Assembly: GCF_004664715.2 (NCBI RefSeq) | Contig: NC_051079.1 | Span: forward strand, 61,865,660 to 61,929,659 | Reading direction: 5' to 3' | DNA from: Peromyscus leucopus | Taxonomy: Eukaryota > Chordata > Mammalia > Rodentia > Cricetidae | Length of the DNA stretch: 64,000 nt | Part shown: positions 30,047 through 40,040 of the stretch, in pieces | Layout of the letters: every line of letters begins with the position of its first letter | Numbering within the stretch: position 1 is the first letter of the stretch | Notes under the pieces: generated by a model | What the model was told of the DNA's origin: nothing | Database searches by the model: none | Seen by the model: only the letters and a program-made list of their open reading frames with translations | Translations under genes and position numbers: made by a program

Positions 30047-33000
30047 ATCTATCTGTCTATATTAGTTCTTTGAGAGCTTCCAGTTCCATGCCTGTTTTGC
30101 TTGTATTTACCCCAACTCCTCCCATGTCCACCTCCTTCTTCCATACTCACCCACCTTGTATGCTCTTTCTTTTTTAACCCTTCAAGACCGATTTATGCTG
30201 CCCCAATATTCTTGGATGTGTGATCTTCCACTGAGTGTGGTCAGCTTAACCAGGGGATACACTCTTAGTGAAAGTGCTCTCCCTCTCTCTTCCTCTCTCT
30301 CTTCTTCTCTTTCTCTTCCTCTTCCTCTTCCTCTCTCTCTCTCTCTCTCTCTTCTCCCCCCCTCTCTCCCTCCCTCCCTGCCTCCCCTCTCCCTCTCAGC
30401 AGCTAACAGTTGTTGCCATTTGCTCCACAGCTAGTGATGGGATTGTGTGCCCAGCTTCCCTTTCCATGTTGGGATTCAGTCTGGCTTGGGCTTACCCAGT
30501 TTTTGTGCTGTTGCGGTCACTGTGAGTTCATATGTGCAGCTCCCCTCCTGTGTCCAGAGGATGTTTTCTTGTCATCCACTGCCCCTGGCTCTCACTCTCT
30601 TTCTGCTCTCTCTTCTGCAATGATCCCCGAGCCTTGGAAGTGGGAGGGGGTACTGGAGTGCAGTATATATGTTTCCCTTGGGGCTGAGCATTTTGTAGTC
30701 TCTTATTCTATGCACTTTGACCAGTTCTGGGTGTCCATGTTAATCACCATCTACTGCAAATAGAGGCTTCTGGTGAGGGTTGAGGGATGTATTGACCTGG
30801 TGGGAATATGCAGAAAAGTGTGCAAAAAGCTGTTCAAAATTTAACTTTAATACTTTTTTCTAATTTTAATCAAAGGACTTTTTAAGAAAAATAGATGCTC
30901 TATAACTCATGATTTGACTTACGTTTCTTGAATGATGGTGCAAAAATGATAGGCATTCAGTAGGTTGCACTTTAAAATGTGAATTTGGATCTTTTCGTGG
31001 ACTAGCAATATATAGTAAGGTGACTCTCAAGGCCTTGGGCATGCCGTTAAGGTGGAGCCTACACCAGGCTCAGGAGAGATCGTGAGGCCGAGTAACAGAT
31101 ACTCTGCAGTATTTGTGACGCTTGGTAGTTTATGTGTGTTAAATGCATTTTAGTATCTCCTGTTTACAATAGGTTTTATCAGAATGCACCTCATCACAAG
31201 TCAAAGACTCTCTGTGCTTGAGGCTAATTTGAAGGATATCAAACTCAGGGAACAAAACAAGTTAGCCTTTAGATGCTTAAGCTGCTTTTTTGGTTGTAAC
31301 AGCAACAAGTTGTAACACACTTGTAAGAAGTTGTGACACACAAGTTTTTTTCTATCCACAGTCAGGCTCTTGAATTTTGCTTCTTGTCAATGACAGCTGT
31401 TGTTTGTCTTCAGCGGGCCAAGCATCCCAAGGCCCATAGGGCTGAGCAACATCTGAAACGAATCCAGCGCAGCTACCACAAGTATCACACTACTTTGGCG
31501 TCCATTAAGTCCAACGAGCAGGATCGCCTGCGAAGTGACTGGCTGGAGCACAATGACCGCAAGTACTTCGACAGCCTGGTGCGAGCGAGGACCAAGGATG
31601 CCATGCAAGGCTTCATCCTCAACACCGAAGAGAGACGCAACAGGTAAGGCTCGTGAACCCGGTAGCCCAGGCGCCCAAGTGTTCACACGTTTGATTCCTT
31701 TGAGTACTGGGGCTCAAACCCAGGGCCTCTCCTAGGCTAGGCAAGTTCTCTAACATTTCGTTATGTCCTCAGCTCACCCATGTTTAATATTGTGCATGAA
31801 ACAATCAAGTGAAATAAAGGTCCTGCTAAGTTTTTCATAGTAAAACCAGTAACTGTTGTTTGTGATTATTTTTGCTTATGTTAACAACATTTTTATGGAA
31901 AAAGAGTATACTGTTGTATGGTTTGATTCTTTAATTAAAATCTGTCCACTCTGCTACTTTTGAAGATAAGCATTCATATTTTACCTGTATATTATCAAAT
32001 AAAATATGGCACAGATTAAGGTCTTATTTTATGGAGACCCACAGTGACTTTTTTTTAAACATTATTTATTGGAGGGAGGGAGTGTCATTGTGCCCGTGGA
32101 GTTCAGGAGACAACTTTTGGGAGTTGGTTCTCTCCTTCCACTGTGTGGGTCCCAGGGTCAAACTCAGGTCATCAGACTATTCTTTCAACCGAAAAAGAAG
32201 TGGGGTTCTGAAGACAAAACTCATGCTTGCAAGGCAGGCGCTTTGCTGAGTTATTTCCTCAACTTAATAGTCATCTTTTATTTCTGAAGAAACAGACACT
32301 AATTCAGAAGAACAAAAGTTAGTTGGAATGATAATTTTAATGAATAAATTACTTAGTTGCTTTTTGTTTGTTTGTTTCAGGCTACGTGAACTTTTAGCAT
32401 CAGAAGAAAATGAGTATTTTACTGAAATGCAATCGAAAGGAGAAACCATTGAAGAGAAAAAAGACAAAATGAGAGAGAGAACCAAGTTTTTACGAGAGAA
32501 GAAGGAGAAAGAGAGGCAGGATTTTGTGGCTGAAAAGTTGGAGCAGCAGTTCAGGTAATAAAGGGGAAGAGTGCACAAGTGGAGTGTGGACACGGGACAC
32601 GGGACTGTTAGACAGACTATGGAAGGGAGACGGGCAGAAGTGCTTCGTCAAGGGAAGGAAGCAGACACTCGGTTCCCTTCCTCAAGACCATGATGGATCC
32701 CTGAGGTGGGAGGGAGAACATTAGACAGAAAATGGTAGAGTATGTGGCAATGAACAACGGGGGCCTTAAAGGGGAGGGGTGAGAGGAAGGAGAGGGGGAG
32801 GGGAGGGGGGGAGAGCCCCCTCCCATTGGAGCACCTGGGATGGGTGGGGGTTGGGCACAGAGGAGCCTTCTCAGAGAAAGCCCTGGGATCAACCTCAGGA
32901 ACAAAGGAGATGCCAGATTTTGTAACTTTCTGGAGGCTGGTGGACGCTTCACACCAGTGATTTAGTTCAACATAACCTTCATGACAAAGGGCACGGAAGA

Positions 33001-33719
33001 GCCAGGATAAATTAAGAGCTGTCAGAGCATAGACTGCCTTCTAGTCCTCTGGCAGGCGGTGGCTGTGGGGGGCAGGGCTTGACTTCTTTAGGCTGTGGAA
33101 TCTCTTTTAAGAGTGACCACTGTCTTAAAGGGCAGTCTTGCATTCTAACTGGTATATTAAAAATGATTTAGGAAAGCTAGCTCACAGTAAATCGTAGCCT
33201 TAGAAGGGTGTGCACAGTAATCATACTTTAAATCTTGGTAATCACTTAAAATTCACAGATTAAATTCATAGATCACTTAAAACACAAGTGCTCAGTTTGT
33301 CTTAAACCCTGCTCTAGGGCTCTGGGCTTGCCTCCCAAGATTGGAAGTGCCAAGTGAGGGTCATTTTCACCTCTGCCAAATACATGGTGGGTCGCCGTTT
33401 ACTAGTGTCCGATTATTGCCTGGTACCGTGATCAATTCTGATCACCTAGACTTGTGATCCACTTCCTGACACAGACTACAGAGACCCTTCGCTTTCAGAT
33501 CCCTGGTCTTCTCTGTACTCAGTTTGATCCCATGATTGTCTCTAGTGTCCCTTCTCATTTTGCCTTTCTACCTTAAGATGTCCTGAATCTGTTCTGATTT
33601 CATGAGACGTTTTGAAGGAAGTACCACTCCTTTGAAATGACCTATTGTGTGTTACATCATCAGAGTGTGGCAGATGCCTTTAACAGCATAAACTAAGACA
33701 CATTCCTTACCTTTAAAAG

Positions 33720-33769
<50 letters not shown>

Positions 33770-36700
33770 CCATCCCTGTCCTAGGTAGCTTCAGCTATCA
33801 ACACAGCCTAGAGCTTGCTGAGAGAAGCCTCAGTCGAGGGATTGCCAGATCAAGTTGGCCTGTGGCCATGTCGGTGAGGAATTGTCTTGATTGATGTGAG
33901 AGGTCCCAGCCCACTGTGTGTGGCATCATCCCTAGGCAAGTGGTGGCCTGGGCTGTATAAGAAAGCTAGCAGAGCTGTGGAAGGGGGACCTCTCACAATG
34001 TACCTCATTTAGGCAAATAATTATAGGCAACTAAAGAATGTTGAGAGTGGGAGAATTAGTCTTCCAGGGGTGAGCTCCTTGGTTAGTGTTACAGTGCCAA
34101 GTGGTCAGCCCTGAAATCAAATAAAAGGGACATTGGACAGACTCAGCAGATTGTATTCATATCTTTATGCCTTTATATATCCCCAGGCATAAAGCAAAGA
34201 TATTTGGAAAAGTCTCCATGATTGCTGTTTCTTCCTAGTTTTTAGAGTAAGAACATATTTATAACTAATTTATTATTCTGTGGCTATATTTTCACTGCCT
34301 CTTCTACTAAGAGGTGGACATTAAGGACATTGCTGTCATGGGGCTAAGAGCTGTGCACTGCTTTTGCATGTTCTGTTTGTAACACACAGATCTGGCAGTT
34401 CACAATCATCTGACAGTCCAGCTCCAGGGGATCTGCTGCCCTCTTCTGGACTCCATTGGCACCTGTACTCATGTGCACATACCCACATATAGACAGACAC
34501 ATATAGACATAATTTAGAAAACACAAAAAAACCAAATCTTTAAAAATTCCCATCATATTTCTCAAGTTGGTTTCTTCATTTTGCTCCCTTTTTTAAATGC
34601 AAGTCCTTCAATGTAGTGATTATCACATGATAGGATTATCAGTTTCATATGTCTTTTAATTTTAAGATTTTAATCTGCAGAAGGGATTTGAAAAGGTCAA
34701 ATTTTTCCTGGAAGTGTTTAAAACATAGCCATTAGTCTTTTCAAAAATTCATTAATAAATGCACTTATTATTTTATACTTATGAGCTTTTTGTCTGCATG
34801 GGTGTAAGTGCACCTGGTGCCTAGTGCCCAAGAAGGCCTTGGAACTGGAGTTACAGACAGCTGTGAGCTGCCATGTGGGTGCTGGAACCAAACTAGGGTC
34901 CTCTGCAGGAGCAACCAGGGCTTTAACTGCTGAGGCATCTCTCTAGCCGGAATACATTCATTTTTGAGATGAGGTCTAACTTTGTAATCTAGGCTATCTC
35001 AATACTCACATTGTAGCCCAGGCTGGCCTTGAATTGAAGATATTTCTACCTCAGCCTCCCAAGTCCTAGGACTGCCACCACCCCTGGCTTCAATAAATAT
35101 TCAACCTCTTTGATAGAATACTACGGTGATTGGCTTAAGGAGAATGAATATCAGTTAGGTTCTCAAGTCACTGAACATGAATAAGCAAAGGGACGTCTCT
35201 TGTTAAGTTGCATTCGGGACCAGAGGGTCTAAGAGGAAGTCCCCACTTAACTTGCAGAATACAAAGGGAATACAAGAGTTCATTTTCACAGCACTTGCAA
35301 AGCAAGGTGAGAAAGCAGCAAAATTAGATCAAGATGTGGTCCAGAGAACCATGAAATCTTCATCACTGACCACAGTTCTATAGACTTTCCATTAACAATA
35401 CACACTACACTAATTCTTCCTGCTAGAGCAGTGGTTCTCAACCTGTAGGTCTAGACCCCTCTGGGGGTAGAACAACCCTTTCATGGGGGACTTGTATCAC
35501 ATATCCTGCACATTGTATATTTACAACACGATTCATAATAGTGATAGAATTACATTTATGAAGTAGCAACAAAAATAATTTCATGGTTGGGGGGTCACCA
35601 CAGCATGAGGAACTGTATTAAAAGGTCGCAGCGTTAGGAAGGTTGAAACCACTGCAGCAGAGGATAATAGGAAAAGTACGCTGCTGTAATGAGTAATGGG
35701 CATAGGATGCAAGAACAGCTAGCTGGTAAGAAGAAATTCAGACTTAGGAACCAGAGAGAACAGGTTTCTGGGCAGGGGTTTTAAAGATGAGGCAATTGGC
35801 CCGGATAAGTTAATTCTTTTTGTTTTGTTTTATTTTTGAGGCAGGGTCTCACTGTGTAGCCCTGGCTGTCCCAGAACTCACTATGTAGACAAGGCTGGGC
35901 CTTGAACTCATAGAGATCTGCCTGCCTCTGCCTCCCAAGTGCCGGAACTAAAGGTGTGCACCACTACACCTGGAGAGATAAGTTAAATTTTTGATCCAAA
36001 GTCACACAGGAGATGGCAGAGCAAGGATTCAAGGCGATCTGGCCTGATGGCAGGACCGTATCTTAGCAGGGTCTATCCGCTTGGACCTGCCCCCTGCCTG
36101 TGGCTTCCTCACACATCCTCTGTCCAGATGGCCTGCATCTGGCTGGTTTTGGTTGTCCTTGCTCCTGTGCGTTACTGTGTAGTCAGATGTCTACACACAG
36201 CGCTGCCCCCACGGAATGCTGGGCTTTGCCCTTTTAAATCTCCCTTGCAGGGAACGTTATGAGGAGCTCCGCAGTAAACTGGTCAGCGTCCACGAGCTGA
36301 AGGTGGGCGAGGAACGGAAGGCCCAGGTGGCGTTCAACGAGGAGCTGAAGAGGCAAAAACTGGTGGAAGAGCAGCTGTATGCGAGGCTCTGGGAGGAAGA
36401 CAGACTAGCCAAGGAAAAGCGAGAAGCTTACGAGGAGAGGAGACAGAAAGCGCTGGTGGAAAACACACGCCTGGGGCTGGATGCTCAAGTCACTAGCAAC
36501 CAGGCGCAGAGGCAGGCTGAACAGAGGATGAAGGAAGAGGAGGCCCGCCTCCTGGTGAGCCCTTCCAAATGCCTGTGATGGGGTGATGCGCTCCATGAGG
36601 GTAGCGCTTTCTGGCTGGTTAATATAGATTTTCAGGCTTGGAGTTTGGGGCTGGTCCACTAAGCACATTTCCACTTTGAAGTCTCATGGCTTCTTAATAA

Positions 36701-39270
36701 TACACTCAAGTCTAGATGTACAGATGTGCATAGAAGCACAAGGCCCGGAAGACTGTAGGCTGGCATGTGGAGCGTGGTGGTGAGTGATGAGTAATGGGAT
36801 CAAAGATCATTTACGTTTACTTTTCTGTGTGTGTCACTTTTGGACACACACCTACCTATTGTTTACAGTCACACACTGAGCAATTCTAACAAAGCTTTAT
36901 TGCTGCCTCAGCTATGTTAAAAAGCAAGCTCCCTTTCTACAGCCCCCTTAATGCAAGAGATCCCTTAGGCTCACCCCTTAGGCAAATGCATTGACTTACT
37001 TGCCTCCTTAACTATGCCGGTCCATCTTGATTGCTCTTCAGGAGAAGAACAACGCACAGGTTAAGCTAGAGAAGGAACAAGAGAAGCTCCGGAAACAGAA
37101 GTCCAAACGGGAAACCAGGAACAGTTTGCAAAAGGCTGTGCAGGAGAAGCTGGAGTCTCTGCAGCAGGAGCACAGAGAGGAGCAGGACTTGAACATGAAA
37201 CTTGTGGGAAGGGCCCTGCAAGACTTGCAAGAGGAGGCAGATAAGAAGAAGCAGAAGAGAGTAAGGCGTTTATTTAGTGCCTACTGAATGCTGGTCAGGA
37301 TTGGCTGTTGTCAGTCTTATGGGTTGTTACTATTTCTCTCTCTTCTTTTTTCAGTTAGTGAATCAAGTTCAATTTATTTATTATTATTATTATTATTATT
37401 ACTAAGAGATTTTCTATTCATTTTACATACCAACCACAGATTCCCCTGTCCTCCCTCCTCCCTCCCCCCAACCTCCCTCCCCACAACCCACCCCCCATCC
37501 CACCTCCTCCAAGGCAAGGTCTCCCATAGGGAGTCAACAGAGCCTGGCACATTCAGTTGAGGCAGGTCCAAACCCCTCCTCCCTGCACCAAGGCTGCGCG
37601 GTGTCTCACCATAGGCACTGGGCTCCAAAAAGCTGGCTCATGCACTAGAGACAGGTTCCAATCCCACTGCCTGGGGGTCCCCTAAACAGTTTAAGCTAAA
37701 CAACGGTCTCACTTATCCAGAGGGCCTGGTCCAGTTCCATGGGGGCTCCTCAGCTATTGATCCACAGTTCATGTGTTTCCACTGGTTTGGCTAGTTGTCT
37801 CTACTTTTTTCCATCATGATCTCAATGTCCCTTGCTCATAGAATCCCTCTTCTCTCCCGATCGGACTCCTGGAGCTCGGCCTGGCACCTGGCCATGGATC
37901 TCTGCATCTGCTTCCATCAGTCACTGGATGAGGGCTCTATGATGACAGTTAGGGTATTCAACCATCTGATCACCAGAGTAGGCCAGTTCAGGCACCCTCT
38001 CAACCATTGCCAGTAGTCTATGGTGGAGTTATCCTCATGCATTCCTGGGAACTTCCCTAGCACTCTGTCTAGAAAATATCACCCTGAGTGAGGTAACCCA
38101 GACTCAGAAGCACAAACATGGTATGTACTCACTCATAAGTGGGTACTAGATGTAAAGCAAAGGACAACCAGACTGCAACCCCACAGTTCCAGGGAGGCTA
38201 GCTAGTAAGGAGGACCATAGGAAGGATGTATGGATTGCCCAGCGAAGGAGAAATAGATGAGATCTACATGAGCAAACAGGGAGTGAAGGGGAGGTCAATG
38301 GAGGGCAAGGGATGGGGGTTGAGAACATAGGGGAGCAGAAGGTTTGAGCTGGAACAGGGACAGAGTAGGAGAGCAAGGAAAGAGATACCATGATAAATGA
38401 AGACATCATGGGAATAGGGTTGTTACTTTCTGTGTGCTTTATGGTGCAAGGCCCTAAACTCAGTCTCCAGCACCAGAAAGGAATGAAGGGAAGACAGGAG
38501 GAAGAGGGTAAAAGAGGGAGGGAGGAGGGGAAGGAAGACTATAAAAGATAGTTTTAGTCACCCCAGCAGTGCAGGAGCACTCCAGTATCTCCACATTCTC
38601 TTTAGCTTTTGATATTGTCACTCTTTTTGCTTTATTATGGTACATGTTGACTAATATCTCATATGACTTTAATTTGCATTTCACTCATGGTTAATGATGT
38701 TGAACAGTGTTTTATGTTCTTATTTGCCCTCTCCTTAGTCTCCTAGGTGAAAGGTCTCTTTATGGGTTACTTAGGTCATTCCTGTTGATGTTCCAGTCAA
38801 CCCATTGTAGGGTAGCAGTATTCCCATTGAAAGTGTGCTGGTTAAGTGCTTTAGGAAACTCTTTGAGAAAGCATTTGAATCAGCTTATTCAAAAATGTGC
38901 TGTCAAATACTTCAAACAGATACAAAGAATGGTCTGAGTCCCCTTGTGTCCTTAGCAAGCTTTAGAAAACTTCAGCTAAAATCCATTCTTGTCTTGTCTA
39001 TACCTACAAGCACTTCTGAGTCCTTTGAAGTAAATTCCAGACATAATAGTGTACCAATGAATGTTTAAGTATGTGGCACCACAAGATAAGGATGGTACCT
39101 TTTAGAAGACTGCTTTTCAGGCTGCCTTAGGGGTTGACAAGATGGCTCAGCAGGCAAAGGAGTCTACTATCAACCCTGTTGATTTGAGTTCTTTCCCTAG
39201 GTAGAAAGACAGAGCCTGTTATTAAAAGTTGTCCTTTGATACCGCCCCTTCCCACCACAGGCATGCTAAT

Positions 39271-39308
<38 letters not shown>

Positions 39309-40040
39309 ATGGTACATGTGTTTCCACCCATACACATTACACATTCACATACCAAATAAATTACCATGTGTGGTAGTTTGAATGTAATTGGCCCCCATAA
39401 CCTCTTAGGGAGTGGCACTAATCTCTTAGGAGGTGTGGCTTTGTTGGAGGAGGTATAGCCTTGTTGGAGGAAGTGTGTCACTGTGGGGGTGGGCTTTGAG
39501 ATACCCTATGCTCAGGATATCACCCAGTGTCTCAGTCGACTTCCTGTTGCCTGCAATATGTATGACTCTTAGCTACAGCTACAGCACCACATCTGCCTGC
39601 ATGCCGCCATGCTCCCTACATGATGATAATGGACTGAACCTTAAAACTGTAAGCTACATCACCTCAATTAAATGTTTTTGTTTTTTGTTTTTAAATAAGA
39701 GTTGCTGTGGTCATGGTGTCTTTTCACAGCAATAACAACCCTAATATTCCATGTAAGTCAAAAAAATAAACTTGCTCTTACTGATGTGTTCTAATAACAT
39801 GAATTAAATTCTATGCTATGTAGGAAGACATGGAAAGAGAACAGAAGATATACAATGACTATCTAAAGCAGCGGCGAATGGAAGAGAAGGCCCAAGAGAA
39901 AGAACTAGACAGAATACTAGAGGACATAAAGGCCAAGAAGCAGGCTCAAAAGGATCAGGAGCTGGCCCTTGAAAAGGAGGCAAGGAAGCGACTCCAGAAC
40001 GAAGTCATGTGTACAAGAAAACTCCAAGTTCAAGAAAAGC
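24300..40040 (+). CDS. CFAP53: CFAP53 (CCDC11), coding exons 1-6; 3' part outside window
   Basis: Cilia- and flagella-associated protein 53, a coiled-coil protein of centriolar satellites and axonemal microtubules needed for motile cilia and left-right asymmetry (family knowledge). Exons are 24300-24368, 31414-31643, 32381-32554, 36251-36554, 37042-37260 and 39824-40040. All junctions are GT-AG in one frame, giving residues 1-404 of about 514. The sequence is rich in Glu, Lys, Arg and Gln with heptad-like coiled coil from about residue 100, matching the TPH-domain family. The start MYSQRFGTV agrees with mouse as I recall it. The last exon ends in phase 1. No match to the remaining C-terminal residues was found up to 64,000. 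Intron 1 is 7.0 kb, and intron 6 is at least 24 kb and full of retroelements. Confidence 0.93.
24650..25460 (+). other. Intron 1 segment ending in a 56-nt A-run
   Basis: Non-repetitive-looking sequence ending at an uninterrupted A-run (25,461-25,516), as in a retroposed copy. It contains a 25-nt exact match (25,258-25,282) to the acceptor and start of MBD1 exon 17a. The open frame at 25,064-25,621 runs through the A-run as lysines and is not a credible gene. Confidence 0.35.
25648..25916 (+). mobile_element. B1 SINE with GGT/GGC expansion
   Basis: B1 with an expanded triplet block at 25,656-25,686 and a long A-rich tail. Flanked by a 17-bp target duplication with one mismatch (aagaaatgcagacatga at 25,631; aagaaatgcagatatga at 25,917). 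Confidence 0.92.
26460..26585 (+). mobile_element. Diverged B1-type SINE
   Basis: 'gtgatacacgcctgtaact' and 'tttgggagggagaggcag' in B1 order; many mismatches, so an old copy. Confidence 0.6.
26970..27300 (-). mobile_element. Reverse-oriented LTR
   Basis: On the minus strand it shows a GCTATATAAACC TATA box followed about 30 bp on by AATAAAG in the R-region position, the layout of a retroviral LTR. Ends not fixed and no internal genes are attached. Confidence 0.55.
27836..28605 (-). mobile_element. Reverse-oriented LTR split by a composite repeat
   Basis: The left part (27,836-27,930) has TAATAAACG on the minus strand and resembles 6,825-6,990. The right part (28,380-28,605) resembles 7,980-8,130. 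A composite repeat lies between them. Confidence 0.5.
27931..28375 (+). mobile_element. Composite LTR-like repeat with B1 module
   Basis: 'tggtggtattttatttg' and 'aataaagttgcccggggg', then a B1-like 'tttaatcccagcacttgg' block and a 'ctctgacctctcggctt' segment. A related copy lies at 58,690-59,170. A partial direct repeat (cagttgtt) flanks it. Confidence 0.55.
28606..29236 (-). mobile_element. Gammaretroviral (MLV-type) solo LTR
   Basis: 631 bp with perfect inverted ends (TGAAAGACCCCC at 28,606 and GGGGGTCTTTCA ending at 29,236), the terminal sequence of murine-leukaemia-virus-type LTRs. It is flanked on both sides by CTGT, a 4-bp target duplication as made by gammaretroviral integrases. On the minus strand it has TATAAAAAG and AATAAACCC, and U3 carries tandem repeats (28,965-29,110). 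With no internal region between two LTRs it is a solo LTR left by recombination. Confidence 0.9.
28965..29110 (-). repeat. Tandem repeats in LTR U3
   Basis: The block 'caaggccgg(g)tggcc' occurs four times within 145 bp, and an approximately 75-bp unit ('gttatctctctcaaggccgg' onward) occurs twice. Such direct repeats are typical of retroviral enhancers. Confidence 0.88.
29776..30055 (+). repeat. (ATCT)n/(GATA)n microsatellite
   Basis: About 280 bp of ATCT repeats with a few interruptions (actatc, tcctatc, gtat). Open frames here translate the repeat. Confidence 0.97.
30060..30790 (-). mobile_element. Old L1 3' UTR (Lx type) with CT tract
   Basis: Antisense L1 3'-end sequence ('tttgagagcttccagttcca' to 'ttaatcaccatctactgcaa'), interrupted by a CT-rich tract at 30,282-30,398. 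No coding part is kept. Confidence 0.65.
31414..31643 (+). CDS. CFAP53: CFAP53 exon 2
   Basis: Acceptor tcttcag|cgg, donor AACAG|gtaagg. Encodes residues 24-100, including HLKRIQRSYHKYHTTLASIK and GFILNTEERRN. Phase 0 to phase 2. Confidence 0.94.
32381..32554 (+). CDS. CFAP53: CFAP53 exon 3 (source of MBD1 exon 17b)
   Basis: Acceptor gtttgtttcag|gctac, donor TTCAG|gtaata. 58 codons' worth, phase 2 at both ends. Encodes RLRELLASEENEYFTEMQ and the start of the charged coiled coil ending EKLEQQFR. Its 5' half is duplicated as the terminal exon of MBD1. Confidence 0.95.
33722..33768 (+). repeat. (GT)n microsatellite
   Basis: About 23 GT repeats in CFAP53 intron 3. Confidence 0.97.
33780..34010 (+). 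repeat. Dispersed rodent repeat
   Basis: Segments such as 'ttgatgtgagaggtcccagc' and 'tgggctgtataagaaagct' belong to a common rodent interspersed repeat whose family name I cannot give with confidence. No coding capacity. Confidence 0.5.
34320..34510 (+). mobile_element. B2/B3-type SINE
   Basis: B3-like order: 'agagctgtgcactgcttttg', 'gatctgctgccctcttctgg', and an ACA-rich end. The small minus-strand open frames here are by-products. Confidence 0.7.
34785..34955 (-). mobile_element. B3-type SINE, reversed
   Basis: Reverse B3: 'gagctgccatgtgggtgctg' and an 'actgctgaggcatctctcta' end. A reversed, diverged B1 follows at about 34,960-35,090. Confidence 0.75.
35429..35654 (+). mobile_element. 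URR1-like hAT (MER1-type) nonautonomous DNA transposon
   Basis: Inverted ends CAGTGGTTCTCAACCT and a slightly decayed AGGTTGAAACCACTG enclose a 226-bp element with the 'aatttcatggttggggggtc' segment of rodent URR1-type repeats. The 8-bp flanks (tgctagag, cagcagag) match only partly. Confidence 0.8.
35820..35970 (-). mobile_element. B1 SINE, reversed
   Basis: 'tttttgaggcagggtctcac', 'tagacaaggctgggccttga' and 'ggtgtgcaccactac' in reverse-B1 order. Confidence 0.85.
36251..36554 (+). CDS. CFAP53: CFAP53 exon 4
   Basis: Acceptor cttgcag|gga, donor CTCCTG|gtgagc. Residues about 158-259: continuous coiled coil containing AFNEELKRQKLVEEQ, LWEEDRLAKEKRE and ENTRLGLDAQ, all conserved with human. Confidence 0.95.
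37042..37260 (+). CDS. CFAP53: CFAP53 exon 5
   Basis: Acceptor ctcttcag|gag, donor AAGAGA|gtaagg; 73 codons in phase 0. Contains EEQDLNMKLV and RALQDLQEEADKKKQKR. An L1 sits only about 70 bp beyond its donor. Confidence 0.95.
37332..38416 (-). mobile_element. L1 3' end with inverted 5' segment
   Basis: Flanked by an 11-bp target duplication (gggttgttact at 37,321 and 38,417). From the left to about 38,060 it is antisense L1 3' UTR. From about 38,070 to 38,412 it is sense and represents the sequence just upstream in the L1. This is the product expected from twin-priming during L1 insertion. Confidence 0.85.
39274..39306 (+). repeat. (AC)n microsatellite in a B2-type SINE tail
   Basis: AC run at the 3' end of a diverged B2/B3 SINE (about 39,125-39,360, plus strand). 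Confidence 0.85.
39369..39748 (+). mobile_element. MaLR (MT/ORR1-type) solo LTR
   Basis: Starts TGTGGTAGTTTGAATG, contains 'aggaggtgtggctttgttgg' and 'gataatggactgaacc', and a AATTAAATG poly(A) region. Flanked by a 5-bp duplication (ccatg at 39,364 and 39,749), the size expected for class III elements. Ends 75 bp before CFAP53 exon 6. Confidence 0.85.
39824..40040 (+). CDS. CFAP53: CFAP53 exon 6 (last in window)
   Basis: Acceptor tatgtag|gaa, donor AAAAGC|gtaagg. Residues 333-404, containing QKIYNDYLKQRR, KAQEKELDRILED and EVMCTRKLQVQEK, conserved with human. Ends in phase 1, so further exons are required. Confidence 0.94.

Noticed and set aside
29776..30055. CRISPR-like array
   Set aside because: A simple ATCT microsatellite without spacers in a mammalian genome.
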